Below the pieces are notes generated by a model. The model worked only from the letters and a program-made list of their open reading frames with translations. It was not told the origin of the DNA and searched no databases. Made by a program: the position numbers and the translations under genes. Below are positions 37,800 through 48,957 of a stretch of 64,000 bases of DNA, piece after piece. Numbering within the stretch: position 1 is the first letter of the stretch; each line of letters opens with the position of its first letter. Source of the stretch: Symsagittifera roscoffensis (Eukaryota > Xenacoelomorpha > Acoela > Convolutidae); contig NC_087069.1 of assembly GCF_963678635.1 (NCBI RefSeq), forward strand, positions 24,666,303-24,730,302, written 5' to 3'.

Positions 37800-40345
37800 G
37801 CATTTTTAAGTCTGTATTTGCGGCAATAGTTATTCCATTTTTCTAATGAAAGTTTTTCAATAACACTTAGCTTTTTTCGTGTATGTTCAGGATTCGATTT
37901 TTGTGGCTAAATTTTTATCCGAGTCCTCGATATGATTTAAATGTGAAGTTGTTGTTTGGAAATTTTTCTCTGTTTTCTTCTGTTTTCATTGTGATTTCAG
38001 CTCTGTTTTTATTGAGATTTCGGTTTCCTCTGTTTTCATTGTGATTTAGCTTGTTCTATTTTGTCTACAATTTTGCGATAATCTATGTCGGGTTCTCAAA
38101 ATAATGATGATTGTGATCCTCTCTTTTTTGCTTTTTTTCTTAATTATGATGTTAATGACACCGCTAGAATTTCTGTCATTTCTACATATTTGTAGTCATG
38201 TGTATTGAGAGAAAAAGCTTTTCGTACTAAAGTTTCGATTCTTTCTGCGAGCTGTTGAAAAAACTCATTCGGGAGTTCACGAGTTTTAGTGATCAAAATT
38301 TTTTGATATTGCTTGTTTTGTTCAGAATCAAATACTTCGAAAAAACTTCAGTAAATCGTTTCCAATCGGACTCAAATTCTATGGCTAAAACTGAAAACTA
38401 TTTTTGGCTTGCGCCCTCGAGTGTAGTTTGTATCAGTGCTGTGCAAATATGAACCCCTTTTTAGGTTACGTGCCTATATAAATTTTTAAATTTGCTGTTT
38501 TTTGTAAATACCATAACTGGTTTATTAGATGTTATAAATGACCCACCCATAAGGTAAGGATTTATCGTCACTTGAAATGGTTCTGCTGTATTTGGTATTC
38601 ATATAAAATTTGTGGGCTAGTTTTTTCTAATTTCATGTTGTTGTAATTAGTAAGCTAATGTAGTTTCAGTTTTCAAAGATTCGGGTTGGTAACTTTGAGT
38701 TTTTGTGTAATATTGAGATTGCATGTTATTACTAGGTTGTGCCAAATGTTGTCTTTGAGAACATTGTTGTTGTGTTGATTTGGTTGTTGGATGTTCATGT
38801 AACGTTCAGAAAATTCTGGTTCAAAAATATCATCTGGTTGTTTTATATCATTCCAGTGATTCTTTCGTTGATTAGTATTATAAGGTGGTTCGTTTTGAAG
38901 GAAGTAATGTTCATCGTCAGAATAAAATGGTTGGCTTGATGTCAATTGCCCGTTGTTGAATTGTTATTAAGTTGTTAAAAAATGGATAACTTTCAGTTTA
39001 ATCTGTCCAATTTGCATGTTATCATTAAAACCTTTAGACTGAAATACTGCTTTCGGTACCTGTTGGGTATATTTAAGTTCTTGAAATTCTTTTATATTGT
39101 AGAGAGTGTCCATGCTATTGAATCACTAATGTTAAAATTTGTGAAAAAATCAAACTATGGTTAAAATTTTTTTTCCAATTAGGTGTCTTTGCTTAATAGG
39201 ATGTCGTTTTTTAATAATTGGTCTTTTTGTTTGATAATCCAAAGGTGAATGTTTTGGAACAAATGGTGATTTGACTGTTGATTTTAATGTCGTTGGTGGA
39301 AAAGGAGTATTTTTTGTTAAGAGATGTTCTAATTATTGAATGTATAGGTGAGATAATTTATTGCGTCGTTGTAGGTAGTATTTCGACTATTTCTTTATTT
39401 ACAAAATGTGAACGGGTTTGAGTTTTTTGTTGTGCTCGGTTTCTAGTTCCCTTTAAGGTTTCTTGTCTTTTTATAATTTTGAATTTAAACTGTTGTTGCT
39501 TGCTCTATTATCAAAAATTGCGTTATAATTTAAAGATATGGTATTAGTTGTGAGTCGAGTTACTCTTAAGTAGTCTCTGTGTTTTGAAATGGTTGCAATT
39601 GCTGCACTTGATATATCATTTGGGATTTGAAAAAAAAGTACATGAGACAAATCAGGAACCCATACATAAACTGTTTCATCTGTTTATATTGTTTCGTCGT
39701 TTGTTTGTGGTCTAATTTCTTGCTTGTGAAATTAGATTTAATTTATGTTGAAATAATCTAAGATTCTTCGTAGATCAGTTTTAATTGTTTGTGATATTTA
39801 ATTGTCAAGGTGCGTTTCACAAATTGAGTCTAAAATTTGTCAAAAAAAAGTTAACTTCGCGTCTTACTATTGCATGTCGAGATGTTTGTGGTGGAGGTAC
39901 AAAGACGGTTTGATTTGTTTTGAATATGCAAACATAACTATAAATGATGGACAAAAGAACTTTTAAAAAAAGATCAATTGCAATTTTTTAAAAATTTTCA
40001 ATAAAAATTTTTGAGAAATCTAATTCTATATTGTCTGTTTGTTTTCGATGTGATGGTTGATTTGGTTATTGTGGTGGTAGAATTTCAATTGTAAAGATGC
40101 CGTAATGTGAAGTGCTTTTACTGATGCCTGGTAGTTGGTGATTGATTGCTTGTCTTTTGGTTTTCACGTAAAGAAGTTAAAGCTAACATAGGCTATTTCT
40201 TTTTTGGAACACATTTTCGATTGAATTATGACAAAATTGTACTTGTTTGCATCGCTTTTTAGGTTAATAAGGAATTGGAGTCTAGAATCATTGTCTAAGT
40301 TATCGTCGTATTGATTCAGTTTTTTTGCGCGATTACAGTTAATTT
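37800..40345 (-). pseudogene. Second, diverged gypsy gag, decayed
   Basis: The minus strand carries the same gag architecture as 17,999-20,782. The capsid core near 38,220-38,450 includes 'TALIQTTLEGASQK', 'DWKRFTEVFSK' and 'LVRKAFSLNTHDY'; the conserved Trp after 'GASQK' is a stop. A proline/glutamine-rich middle lies at 38,673-38,945. The N-terminal region at 39,480-40,330 includes 'NIELDFSKIFIE' and 'IIYSYVCIFKTNQ', matching the extended N-terminus of the first gag. Many stops and indels. It is not a recent copy of the first element but a separate lineage of the same family. Downstream on the minus strand come the zinc knuckle (about 37,810) and copy III, not a recognisable pol. Confidence 0.75.
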
Positions 40346-40429
40346 GTATCTTTCAATATGTCGTTATGGTGGATGCTAATTGTAGAGTCTTACTTATTTG
40401 CAAATATATCAATTCTGCGGTAAAATAAT

Positions 40430-42562
40430 TACTTTTTTTGAAGTGGTTCCATCTCAGCAAAAAACTATTGATTATACTCGTACGATAACACTGATTTGAG
40501 GATAATTTTTTCATTAGAAAAATGTCTAAAATCAGTTGAGCTAAGACGTTCTTTAAAATAGTCAGCCAGAAAATGATTTTCTTGTCAACGTGGTTTGGTT
40601 CCAAACAACATCAAGGGTGGGATGGAACTGTAATTTAGAGTCGACTCTCTGGAGGTTGTAATCAGTTTCGACATTCTCTTTTCGACAGTCTATTTAGAGG
40701 GTCAAATTTGATATCACATTAAAACCCTATTGATTGAGTTGAAAAAAATTTTTCTCGTACCTCTTTTGGCTCATTGACTGTCAAATCTAGGTTTTTTGTT
40801 TCCTAAAAACAAAAATGAGTCTAGCAAAGAGCACCGATAAACAGATTTCCTGACACAAGTCCAGTTTGATTCCTTACCACTGCTTACAAATACTTGAGTT
40901 GAAAAATCTTTTGAACCGTTTATTTTCCATTTAAGATATTACTTCAAGAGTGAAACGGAGTAGACTTAGGAAAGAGCTGAGATCAACTACAGAAACCTTT
41001 ACTGAAATCTTTATTCCAATTCACTGCAAATCTAACAATCTTTGGTATGTTGTCATTTGATGTGATAAGATCCATTTTAACTCCAAAAAAGGTCCAAGAT
41101 ATTGTGCTAGCACTCCTTAATAGTTTGTAGTCGCAGGATTGATCCTCAGCAAAAGGAATCCAAAAAATTTTCAACTCTTCTAACTTGATAGCGTCGAACT
41201 TTTAGCATCTACTAATTAGTCAAAACCTTAACTTTGATGAACTTTAAGTTTCCCATAGAATTGTTGTGTCTGCGCGGCATGCTTCTGTTTTTCAAAAGTT
41301 TCAAAAAGATTCCATGTCAATGTTTTTCTCTTCAAAACTAAGTTTCTCTTAGCCAGATTCTAACTGTCCTTTACATAATTGCCTAATCAAGAACTCTGTT
41401 TTTTCATATTCTTCCTCATCAATAAAGCTTAGCCTCGATTTTCTCCATTGGATCAAAAGCGGCGCAACCACTGTATTGAATCACACACTCACACACAGTC
41501 CACTTTGTGTAACGGGTAAGCTCCGGCATAAAACTAACACTTTTTGGTTGCTAGGGTTGGGTACTCAACACACTTTTTTACAATCAGTTAACGCACTAAT
41601 GTTTCTCATCTTGATAGTAGCTATGACTGCCTGCCTTTGGCTTTAATTGTCTTTTCTGTTTTTGAAAAAAGTCTTCTCATTTTTGTATATTATTATTTTA
41701 TTTTTTTTGCTGCTTAATTTTTTCCCTGTCTCGGTTTGTTATTCGTATTTTATCAGTATACAAGTTTTTGGTTGAATCAAAGTCACAAAAAATTTGCAGC
41801 CTAAAACAAATTGATTGGAATTTTCAAGATTCTCTACCCTTAAAACACTCATCCAAAGTTTTCTTCCTCCCAATTGGAGGAATATTAATGAGTTTTTTCT
41901 CTCACATAGATGGCACAGTGATTCGCAGCTGCCACACTCATGTTCATGGACTTTAGATCATTCCTCGTGAAACCCATTCCTAACACTGCTATTTTGTTAA
42001 AGAGGCCCTTGACTCCTAACTTTTTCCTGTCAATGTCTAGCAGATGTGCAGCTTCATCTGTCCAGTAGCCTTTTTGCACTGCAAGTTTTTTCTTTAGGGA
42101 CAATTGGCTTCTTCTTCGGATATTGAATTTTTTTAAACCAGATTTCTCTGTCTCATCTGGACCCTGTCGGTCTTGACATAGGTCTTGCTGTACATTCGAT
42201 CCATCTTAAGCTTCACCCGGTTCGGTCCAAAGAACTCCAAGTAACCCTCATTGAATATCATGATCCGAATACCACCCGTGACCAACAAAATCCGCATCGC
42301 CTTCGAAACGATTCCTCGTTATACTTGCCTCATGTAAGCGGCACAATAGTCTAGATGCATCAGGGTGATATCTGCTGGTTCAATCAAGCTTCTGATCACC
42401 TGATGTCCTGGCGCCGAGGTTATCGACTGTATCTTGCTGCTCTGGGGCATTATCCCAAAGGTTTGTCTGGGACTGGTAATTAACATCGTGCTCAAGCTGC
42501 TCGGTGCTTTGGTCTCCTCTACTTAGAATGATTCGAAAGCATCGAGCTGATCTGTTAATCTC
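40430..42562. repeat. Large repeat family, copy IV
   Basis: Diverged copy matching copy I from about 25,840 on: 'TTGATATCACATTAAAACCC' near 40,708, 'CAGATTTCCTG' near 40,842, 'GGTTGCTAGGGTTGGGTA' near 41,546. Like copy I, it lacks part of the 1.4-kb segment, and its deletion starts at almost the same place ('CTAACAATCTTTG', 41,030) but ends elsewhere. Confidence 0.75.
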
Positions 42563-43184
42563 CGGGGCTTGTAATTGTCTTCCCGGGGCTTCTAATAAAA
42601 ATTTCCCCGCTTTGCAGATCCATTTTTTGAAATTCTATTATTTCACCTCATAGATGCTTTCAGAAGTGGCTAATCTTTAGACTTTAGCCTCAACTCCTCT
42701 GATATTCGTGCATTCGTAGAGAGAGAAGCGTAATGTGTCACTAGCATGGTTCTAAACTCATCACTTTTCACACGATAAATGATCTTAGAAGCTGCTGACA
42801 AGTTCAATCTATCGTTCGATTCAACTGGTTTGGCTTTGGCGTCTTATCATTTCGAAGCCATCCAGGAAATGATCTAACATCTCCTTGCACTGTGGCCTCT
42901 CGGAGGCCATCACTCAGTTCAAGACAGTCCATTTCATGTTGCTAGCGAGTTCTTTAGATTCTTGCATTTCTGTCACGACCTCTTCATCGAAATGCAATTT
43001 CATGACCTCTATGCAGTCGTCTAGGCAACCAATTTGCTGCGTTTATTAGCTCTTGTTGGTCTCGGTCGGAACGTCTCTACGGATTGATTTAGGGGCTGGA
43101 CTACCGTCGCTTTTGCCGTAGTGCCCTGAGTGAGTTTTTAGTGCCTTGCGTTCAATTTTTTCAACCACTAGAGGCTCTAGACCG

Positions 43185-43190
<6 letters not shown>
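41880..43190 (-). pseudogene. Decayed coding region of unknown function
   Basis: The minus strand reads like a real but broken protein. Blocks in order: 'GCLDDCIEVMKLHFDEEVV' near 43,025-42,965; a 'SAASKIIYRVKSDEFRTML' block near 42,810-42,750; 'PSSLSTMLITSPRQTFGI' near 42,515-42,460; 'ITLMHLDYCAAYMRQV' near 42,390-42,340; 'MRILLVTGGIRIMIFNEGY' near 42,300-42,240; and a last block (42,103-41,885) with 'GVKGLFNKIAVLGMGF' and 'MSVAAANHCAIYV'. Parts of the last three blocks recur, more decayed, in copies I and III. I do not recognise the family. It could be the body of the element that owns the second gag, or a captured gene. LINE 1's tail abuts it at 43,190. Confidence 0.4.
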
Positions 43191-43193
<3 letters not shown>

Positions 43194-43216
<23 letters not shown>

Positions 43217-43255
43217 CTTGTTGTTGTTTTTGTTGTTGTTGTTGTTGTTGTTGTG
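43194..43255 (-). repeat. (CAA)n 3' tail of LINE 1
   Basis: About 60 bp of GTT repeats on the plus strand (CAA on the element strand) with two interruptions, just after the ORF2 stop and a ~40-bp 3' UTR. Frames through it give poly-Asn or poly-Leu and are not genes. Confidence 0.8.
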
Positions 43256-43296
43256 GCTTTTCAGTAGAATACTGGTGGGAATTTCTTCCACAGAGT

Positions 43297-46070
43297 TTAT
43301 AATATTGTCCAGTTATTTTTGCACGTTGTGCAGTCACAGCATATCTGCCAAGTGCAGAGGTTTAGGGTACTGTATTTTTCACTGTAGAATTTCCACATTA
43401 GAGTTGTGATGCGCTGTTTGAGTCCCTTTTCTATCCTGAAATTGACTAAATGATCAATTCTAGTTGCAACTCTGGTTGTACGAAAAACGAATTCTCCCCT
43501 GCGTTTTTCTGTTCGAGTTTTGGGTAATTTGAAGGGCTCTAATCGTCGGTCTAGGGTATTGTTAGCTGTGGGAAGTGGGATGCTGTGGTGTTCGTAGTCA
43601 GTGCAGAGTTTTGAAAGCAAAAGTAAGTCATTGGTCTGTAGGAACATTGGCTGAGGTAAAATGTTGAGCATTCTAAGTTGATCAGTGTATTTTTGGCAGT
43701 GTTTTCCACATATCCACTTTACTGCTTTGTTTTGAAAAAATTCATGTTTTTGTAGGTCTTTTCTCAGTAAGTTCGCACAGTGACAGCCGTAGGTTAGGAC
43801 TGGTAGTAATATTGATTTGTAGAGACCTAGTTTTACAAAGGTGTTGACGTTATATGCTACATTTCGTCTTAGACTGTATAGTAAGTTGTTTGCTTTCTTT
43901 AATCGTTCGGTTAGATTAGTGCTCCAACTAAGATCTCCTAACATGTGAATACCCAGATCTTTTATGGATTTTGGCTGAGGTACACGATTTCCGTTCAAAA
44001 ATAGATTTATATCAACACCTCTGAAGTTAATTTGAGCGCATTTTTCGAATGCCAGTTCCATGTTGTTTTGTCTAACCCATTCTTCGATTTTGCTTCAGTC
44101 AGGTTTTAATTCATCTTGTTTGCGTCCAACAGATAGAATTTTTAGATCGTCAGCAAATATTGAGGGGTCACTGAAGCGTAGGACGTCAGGAAATCATTTA
44201 TAAAAACACATAACAGAAGTGGGCCCAGGAGTGAACCTTGGGGTACCCCGCTGGTTATTTCGAGGACGGTGGATGTGTAGAAACCAACCCGAACAAATTG
44301 CCTTCGGCTTCTGAGATAGTCGTATATGATTTCGAGTAGGCATCCACCTACACCAATATCACTCAATTTTTGGAGTAATAATTTGTAGGGGACTTTATCG
44401 AAGGCCTTGGAGAAATCAGCATAAAAAGCAATGATCTCATCATGGGGATTTTCATCCAGGGCTTTGTAAATTCGATTTAGGAATTGGAGCATGTTGCTCA
44501 TTATGGAGCGTTTCTTCACAAAATCGTGTTGGTTTATGGAAAGATGGTCTTTAAAGTGCTCGTAGAGTGGAGAGTACATGCAATTTTCAAAGATTTTGCT
44601 GTCAATCTTTAGAAGGGAGATTGAGCGATAGTTTTCAACATCTTTTGGGTCGTTCTTTTTGTGAATGGGTGTTACAGCCGCTGTTTTTCCATCTCGTTGG
44701 CATTTTGCGTATGCGTTTAATTTTCTTGAAAAGCTTATTGAGTATATTACTCATTTGTTTGCCGCATCGTTGGTAAAACCCGGGAGGTAGACCATTTGGT
44801 CCAGGAGTTTTTGTAGTGTCTATATTAGCCAGAATATTACTTATTGTTTTGTTTGAAACGCTGAAGTTTATAGGGTTGGTGATTCGCATTTTATGTCGAG
44901 GAAGTTGTAGTTCTCTTTGCTTGAAACCACTGAGTGAAAAAAAGTGTCAAACATTTCCACCCTTTCTTCTGGAATTGATGTCATTTTCTCTTTGAACTTG
45001 ATAATTTTCGGGATGTTCGAAGCTCTATTGATAAGCTTAAGGTGCTTGTAAATTTGAGCACAATTTCTTGAACCAAAATTTTTTTTTTGGTATGAGATTC
45101 GATCATGTTCAAATAAATCAATGATTTGGCTCTCTAGTTTGAGGACCTTATTTTTTGGTATCTAGTTGGTCGTTTTTCGTTAACCTCGTTCGTGTGTTGA
45201 GCATTTTCATCTGATGTGATGTACTCGGTGTAATCCAAGGTGGAAGCGATTGACGATATTTGGTTCTTTCTGGGATGTTAGTGTCTATCAAGTCGGTTGT
45301 GTAGTCTTGAAGTTCGTTGTACATATTGTCAACATTGGTGTAGCATTGGGGGTTGAAGGGCCGATCTTCCATGGCACTAACAATCCGGTCATAATCTCCT
45401 GACTCAAAACTGTAGAAGTTTGTCATTGCTGGGGGAGGATCGAAATGTTCAAGTTCTATTGCTGTTCTGATTGCAATATGGTCAGAGCAGTCATGGATCT
45501 TATCTAAATTTTCATCGTGTTCAGAGTATACTTGACAGTTTTGATACAGAAAAACGTCCAACGTGTTTGTGCCGCAGGTTGGAAAGTTAATACTCTGTTG
45601 ACGAAGCCTATCTTCTAATATTTTTAGAATCTCTTATTCATCGTTTTCTTGACTGCTGAAGATGTCCCAGTTTGTAGATGTAAAGTTAATGTCTCCACAT
45701 TTGACTGCTTTACTCTTTTTAGGGATAGTTTCGAGAATTAGGAGCATATATAGATGGTTTTGTTTGCTAGGGTTACGTTACATAGGACAAAAAACTCGAC
45801 GTCGAGTTTTGTTTTTTGAGAATTTAGTGAGTTCTTAATGGCAATCAGGGCACCTCCGTATGTGTTAGACGACTGATGTGCTCTATCTGCTCGGTAAATT
45901 TTGTATTCAGCAATTAGTAGTTCAGAGTTTGAGATATTTTTGTTTAACCAGGTCTCACAAATACAAATAACGCTGTACAAACCAATTTTTATTGCAATTG
46001 CCATTTTGAATCTTCTTTCATAGTTAACTAAACTGCGTGCATTAATTTGTAAAATGTGGAGATGATCTAG
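43297..46070 (-). pseudogene. LINE 1 ORF2: endonuclease and reverse transcriptase
   Basis: Nicks target DNA and copies the element RNA. Endonuclease: 'LQINARSLVNY' near 46,050; 'ICETWL' near 45,960; 'GDINFTSTNWD' near 45,680; 'CSDHIAI' near 45,490. RT: 'KTPGPNGLPPGFY' near 44,800; 'FYADFSKAFDKVPY' near 44,430; 'SGVPQGSLLGPLLL' near 44,230; 'FADD' near 44,155; then the thumb and a C-terminal 'CTWQICCDCTTC' before the stop at 43,297. Frameshifts lie near 45,600-45,740, 44,900-45,140, 44,600 and 44,140. The frame begins directly after the TGA ending ORF1, without an ATG ahead of the endonuclease. Confidence 0.9.
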
Positions 46071-46073
46071 TCA
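46067..46073 (-). promoter_or_regulatory. Candidate stop-codon readthrough site TGACTAG (LINE 1)
   Basis: ORF1 ends with TGA at 46,073-46,071, followed by CTAG. The next codons continue in the same frame straight into the endonuclease domain. UGA-CUAG is the established high-efficiency readthrough context in animals. LINE 2 has the same seven bases at the same junction. Function is inferred. Confidence 0.6.
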
Positions 46074-47213
46074 AACGTTGGATGTTGCGTTTTCTTGTTC
46101 TGGCTGGGAAGTTTGGTTCAATTGAACTTTTGCTCCATCATGGAAAAGCTCAAGGTTTCTTATTTTCTTTTTTTCACGTGGTACGCCTTTTTCAAGCTTT
46201 TCCCTACGTCGTTTCAGGCAGAGGTTTTCTTTGATAGAATCTTCTTTATATAAGGCACGTGACAGAAATATATTCGTTTCTTTCATTTCGTCTCTTTTTT
46301 CAGTACTTTTTGCAATCACTAGATTGACTGCTGCTGGATTTTCAAGCGTAACTAGAAGTGTTCTAGGCTTTTTCCTTTCTTTGTTGAATGTTCCAAGTCT
46401 TTTAAACTGGACTATTTTCGGATTAACTCCTATGGTTCCCAAAATTTCCTCTAGTTTTTTTGTGAGTTTGGACAAGGTTCACGTCGCGTGGTTTATTAGG
46501 ATCTTCGTGGATCGCTTGCACTTTTACATTGTGTTCGATGCTGTGAGTGGTTGTGTTGTTGTTGTTTTTGGAGTTTTGAGGACTATTCACTTTTTTTGTA
46601 GCTTTCAACTTTCTTCACGACGTTTGCGTAACTCTCGTCTACTTTATCGTGTGTTTTCTTCATGGCTTCGTTAATTTTCTTTTCGACAAATTTTGAGCAA
46701 TTTGCGTTTCGAGTGTCGCAGCATTGCTAGACATGTTTTTGTTGATTTTTTCTTCCAGCTTGTTGTTTATAAGTTAAGACCATTTATCCTCGGGGAAAGG
46801 ACCAACACAAGAGCTGTACAGCTCATCACGGCGAACCGCTGTTGTGCCCCTGATTTAAGAACTTCATGCAATTTTTTTGGTTATTTTTCTGGGCTCAGTA
46901 ATGTTGCTTCACCCTCAAGCAACGAGCACGGATCATGGTGGGCCTCAAACATCCGACCTTTCGATTGAGAGGCGGAGACGTAACGGTTGTTGACAGTCCT
47001 GTTCCGAATGAAGTCGTCGCGTTCGTTGTTTTCAATGCAGACGTTACAGAGTAACATTGCGTTGTCACCAAGCTCCTTTATTCCGTTGATGGCTACGTTT
47101 GATAATCTTGTGCATGTTGGTTCTAGATGCATGTGACAACCACACGCTACACAGTTGTAACTTTTTCCGGCTTTCGATATGAACCTTGTGCCAGTTCGGC
47201 TTGTGCGACTCAT
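46071..47213 (-). pseudogene. LINE 1 ORF1: PHD-like finger, coiled region, RNA-binding domain
   Basis: Starts at ATG 47,213-47,211, just after the 5' repeats. A Cys/His cluster follows ('CVACGCHMHLEPTC' and, 30 residues later, 'CNVC') and corresponds to a PHD finger; compared with LINE 2, the first Cys pair is missing. Next comes a charged, probably coiled part (46,870-46,480, frame-broken). Then an RRM/L1-ORF1-like domain at 46,475-46,071 with 'IVQFKRLGTFNKERKKPRTL', which aligns by eye with LINE 2's 'VIRLGRYEEKKPRTI'. It would bind the element RNA in a ribonucleoprotein. At least two frameshifts. Confidence 0.75.
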
Positions 47214-47290
47214 CGTTGAAGAGTTAACAGAAGGGGACTTTACAGAGGGATCTGTGATTCTCCAGAAGAGAACCTGCGGTACGATGCGTT

Positions 47291-47430
47291 CAGAGAAATA
47301 TGCAAACCTGTGGATCCCGAAAAGGGGGCGCCTGCGGTTTGATATTTCTAGAACGTTCGATGGTGTCAGAGAAATATACAAACCTGTGGATCCCGGAAAG
47401 GGGACGCCTGCGGTTTGATATTTCTAGAAA
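47291..47430 (-). repeat. Two tandem ~76-bp repeats upstream of LINE 1 ORF1
   Basis: 'CAGAGAAATATGCAAACCTG' at 47,291 recurs with one change at 47,367, each followed by 'GCCTGCGGTTTGATATTTC'. The second unit ends near 47,430. Placement directly before the ORF1 ATG suggests 5' UTR promoter monomers. Confidence 0.7.
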
Positions 47431-47470
47431 GGACAGAGGGAAGTACAGCTCACAAACCTGCAGCTCACAC

Positions 47471-47949
47471 TCAGTAAGGGTAGTGGCGGTGTTGGAAGGT
47501 GCACTCGTACTGGGTGAGATGACCTTCGTCGTTGAAAGCGTCAGAGTATTTCTTGTACAGTATCTTGTTCTTTATGATGCTTTTGATGCCCTTGAGACCT
47601 TCTGGGCTTAAGTGAATTTCGTCACTGCCTAGATGGTAAGTACTGTAAATCTTCTCACACATGCCTCTATACTTCCAATTTCCCTTCTTTTTAGTTCAAT
47701 TGCAATATCTTCTTCAGGGACCGTGGAGGGCCCTCTTCCGTCAAAAGATCCGTTTCCCCCAATGAGCAAAACAATGGTATTGTATTTGTCCTTCGGAGGT
47801 AAGTAGCCTCTGACCGCAGCGATACGGGCTCCAGATAATGACAAGATGTTTGTGTTTGGGAATTCCAAGTGTCGCGCCTGCGAATCTGCTATCAGAAGGT
47901 TCTTTGACGAAGATGTTTTATCTCCTCGTTGACATTTAGAGCGAGGCAA
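47471..47949 (-). pseudogene. SGNH (GDSL-like) esterase domain, decayed
   Basis: Minus-strand blocks fit the SGNH hydrolase fold: nucleophile block 'LLIADSQARHL' near 47,895, 'IVLLIGGNG' near 47,770 (the family has GGND), and the Asp-His block 'DEIHLSPEGL' near 47,610. A frameshift near 47,650 separates the first two from the last. Esterase domains are known in ORF1 of some CR1-group LINEs, but here the domain lies upstream of the 5' repeats of LINE 1. It is either an extra upstream ORF of that LINE, part of an older element into which LINE 1 inserted, or a host gene remnant. The first open codon is TTG, so no start can be named. Confidence 0.55.
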
Positions 47950-48049
47950 CCATTGCTACCTCGAGAAATTCAAATTTATTTAAAACTATTTATCTCAGTG
48001 TTTGGAGTCGTTCGGATGCTTTCTACTAGTAATCGAGTAACTCACTTCT

Positions 48050-48690
48050 GAAGAGCTTCCTGTTGCTTGAGCATTCCAAATTTTGGCCGATTAGCTGCTA
48101 GTGGGGTTGTTTGCTGTTGTACCGCTGCATGTTGTTGAGCCAATTGGTCTTTGCCTTGCAAAAGTTTCCTAGAAGTTTACTTCGGCTTTTCTTTTCATAT
48201 CCCTGGAGTTCGTTCTGCCGTTTCGAAGTCAGTTTCAGAATTCATGAGATCATCAAGACTGTCAATTATGGTTCGAAAGCATTTTTACATCATGGCATCG
48301 ATTTCGTCAAGAGTCCGAGAGCCTGCTCTTGTTCGCTCCGGAGAAGCTTTACGTCTTTTCTTATTTGCTGCTCCCTCAGTTTGGCTTGAGGAGTCGATCT
48401 TGTAAAATTTTTTGTCAATCAATCAGCCGTTCTCTCAATCATCCTTTTTTCGTTTCGACCGGTCTCTTGCTTGGTCCCAAGCCTTTTTTTCTCTCAAACT
48501 CTCTCGTTCTATCTAAACTGCATTTTCTAGTTCACTCACTTTTTTGCTGCTCTTGTTCACCCTTCTTGTTCATTGCAGGAAGCCTCACTAAAGCATCTTT
48601 AGCTGTCGAAGCCTCATCCACTGATGTCTTCAATGCGTTATCCACTGATATCCGATCAATAACCCTCAAAGCATAATCTAAAAGCCTAAT
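48050..48690 (-). pseudogene. Lys/Glu-rich decayed coding sequence upstream of the esterase
   Basis: The minus strand shows protein-like blocks in drifting frames: 'LLDYALRVIDRISVDNALKT' near 48,670-48,610, 'MNKKGEQEQQKS' near 48,560, 'ANKKRRKASPERTRAGSRTL' near 48,370-48,310, and a glutamine-rich stretch near 48,150-48,080. Charged, coiled-coil-like composition. It reads towards the esterase block and may be its N-terminal part. No family recognised. Confidence 0.35.
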
Positions 48691-48957
48691 CCTTGCCGCA
48701 TTAACTGATATTCACAGCGATACCTTTTTGATTACACTCAGGATTAAACAGGGTGGACCTACAGTCTGGAAGACTAGCTGTTTTTCTCATCCCAACTACA
48801 ATCAGCTGAGTTCATTTCAATTTATTTGTCTTATATACATTTTTCTATCTCTACTTCTCTATTACCCCATCATCAAACGGATCTTCAAAACACGTGGTAC
48901 GAAGCGAAGATCAGCTGGAGAGAGATGCGAGGCGAAAAGACTAAAATACTAAACAGG

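Larger units (their letters stand above)
43194..47440 (-). mobile_element. LINE 1: CR1/L2-group non-LTR retrotransposon
   Basis: Near full length on the minus strand: tandem 76-bp 5' repeats, ORF1 (PHD-like finger, coiled region, RNA-binding domain), one TGA, ORF2 (AP endonuclease, RT, C-terminal Cys motif), a short 3' UTR and a (CAA)n tail. Short tandem repeats instead of poly(A) at the 3' end are typical for the CR1/L2 group. Frameshifts in both ORFs make it inactive. It appears to have inserted beside or into the decayed coding region at 41,880-43,190. Confidence 0.85.

Noticed and set aside
43146-43409. Plus-strand frame with a poly-Leu run
   Set aside because: It is the translation of the (GTT)n tail of LINE 1.
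46231-48952. Hydrophobic plus-strand frames (for example 46,231-46,674, 48,111-48,676) that look like membrane proteins
   Set aside because: They lie opposite Lys/Glu-rich coding sequence of the minus-strand LINE and its upstream region; the hydrophobic look comes from the complement of Lys/Glu codons.
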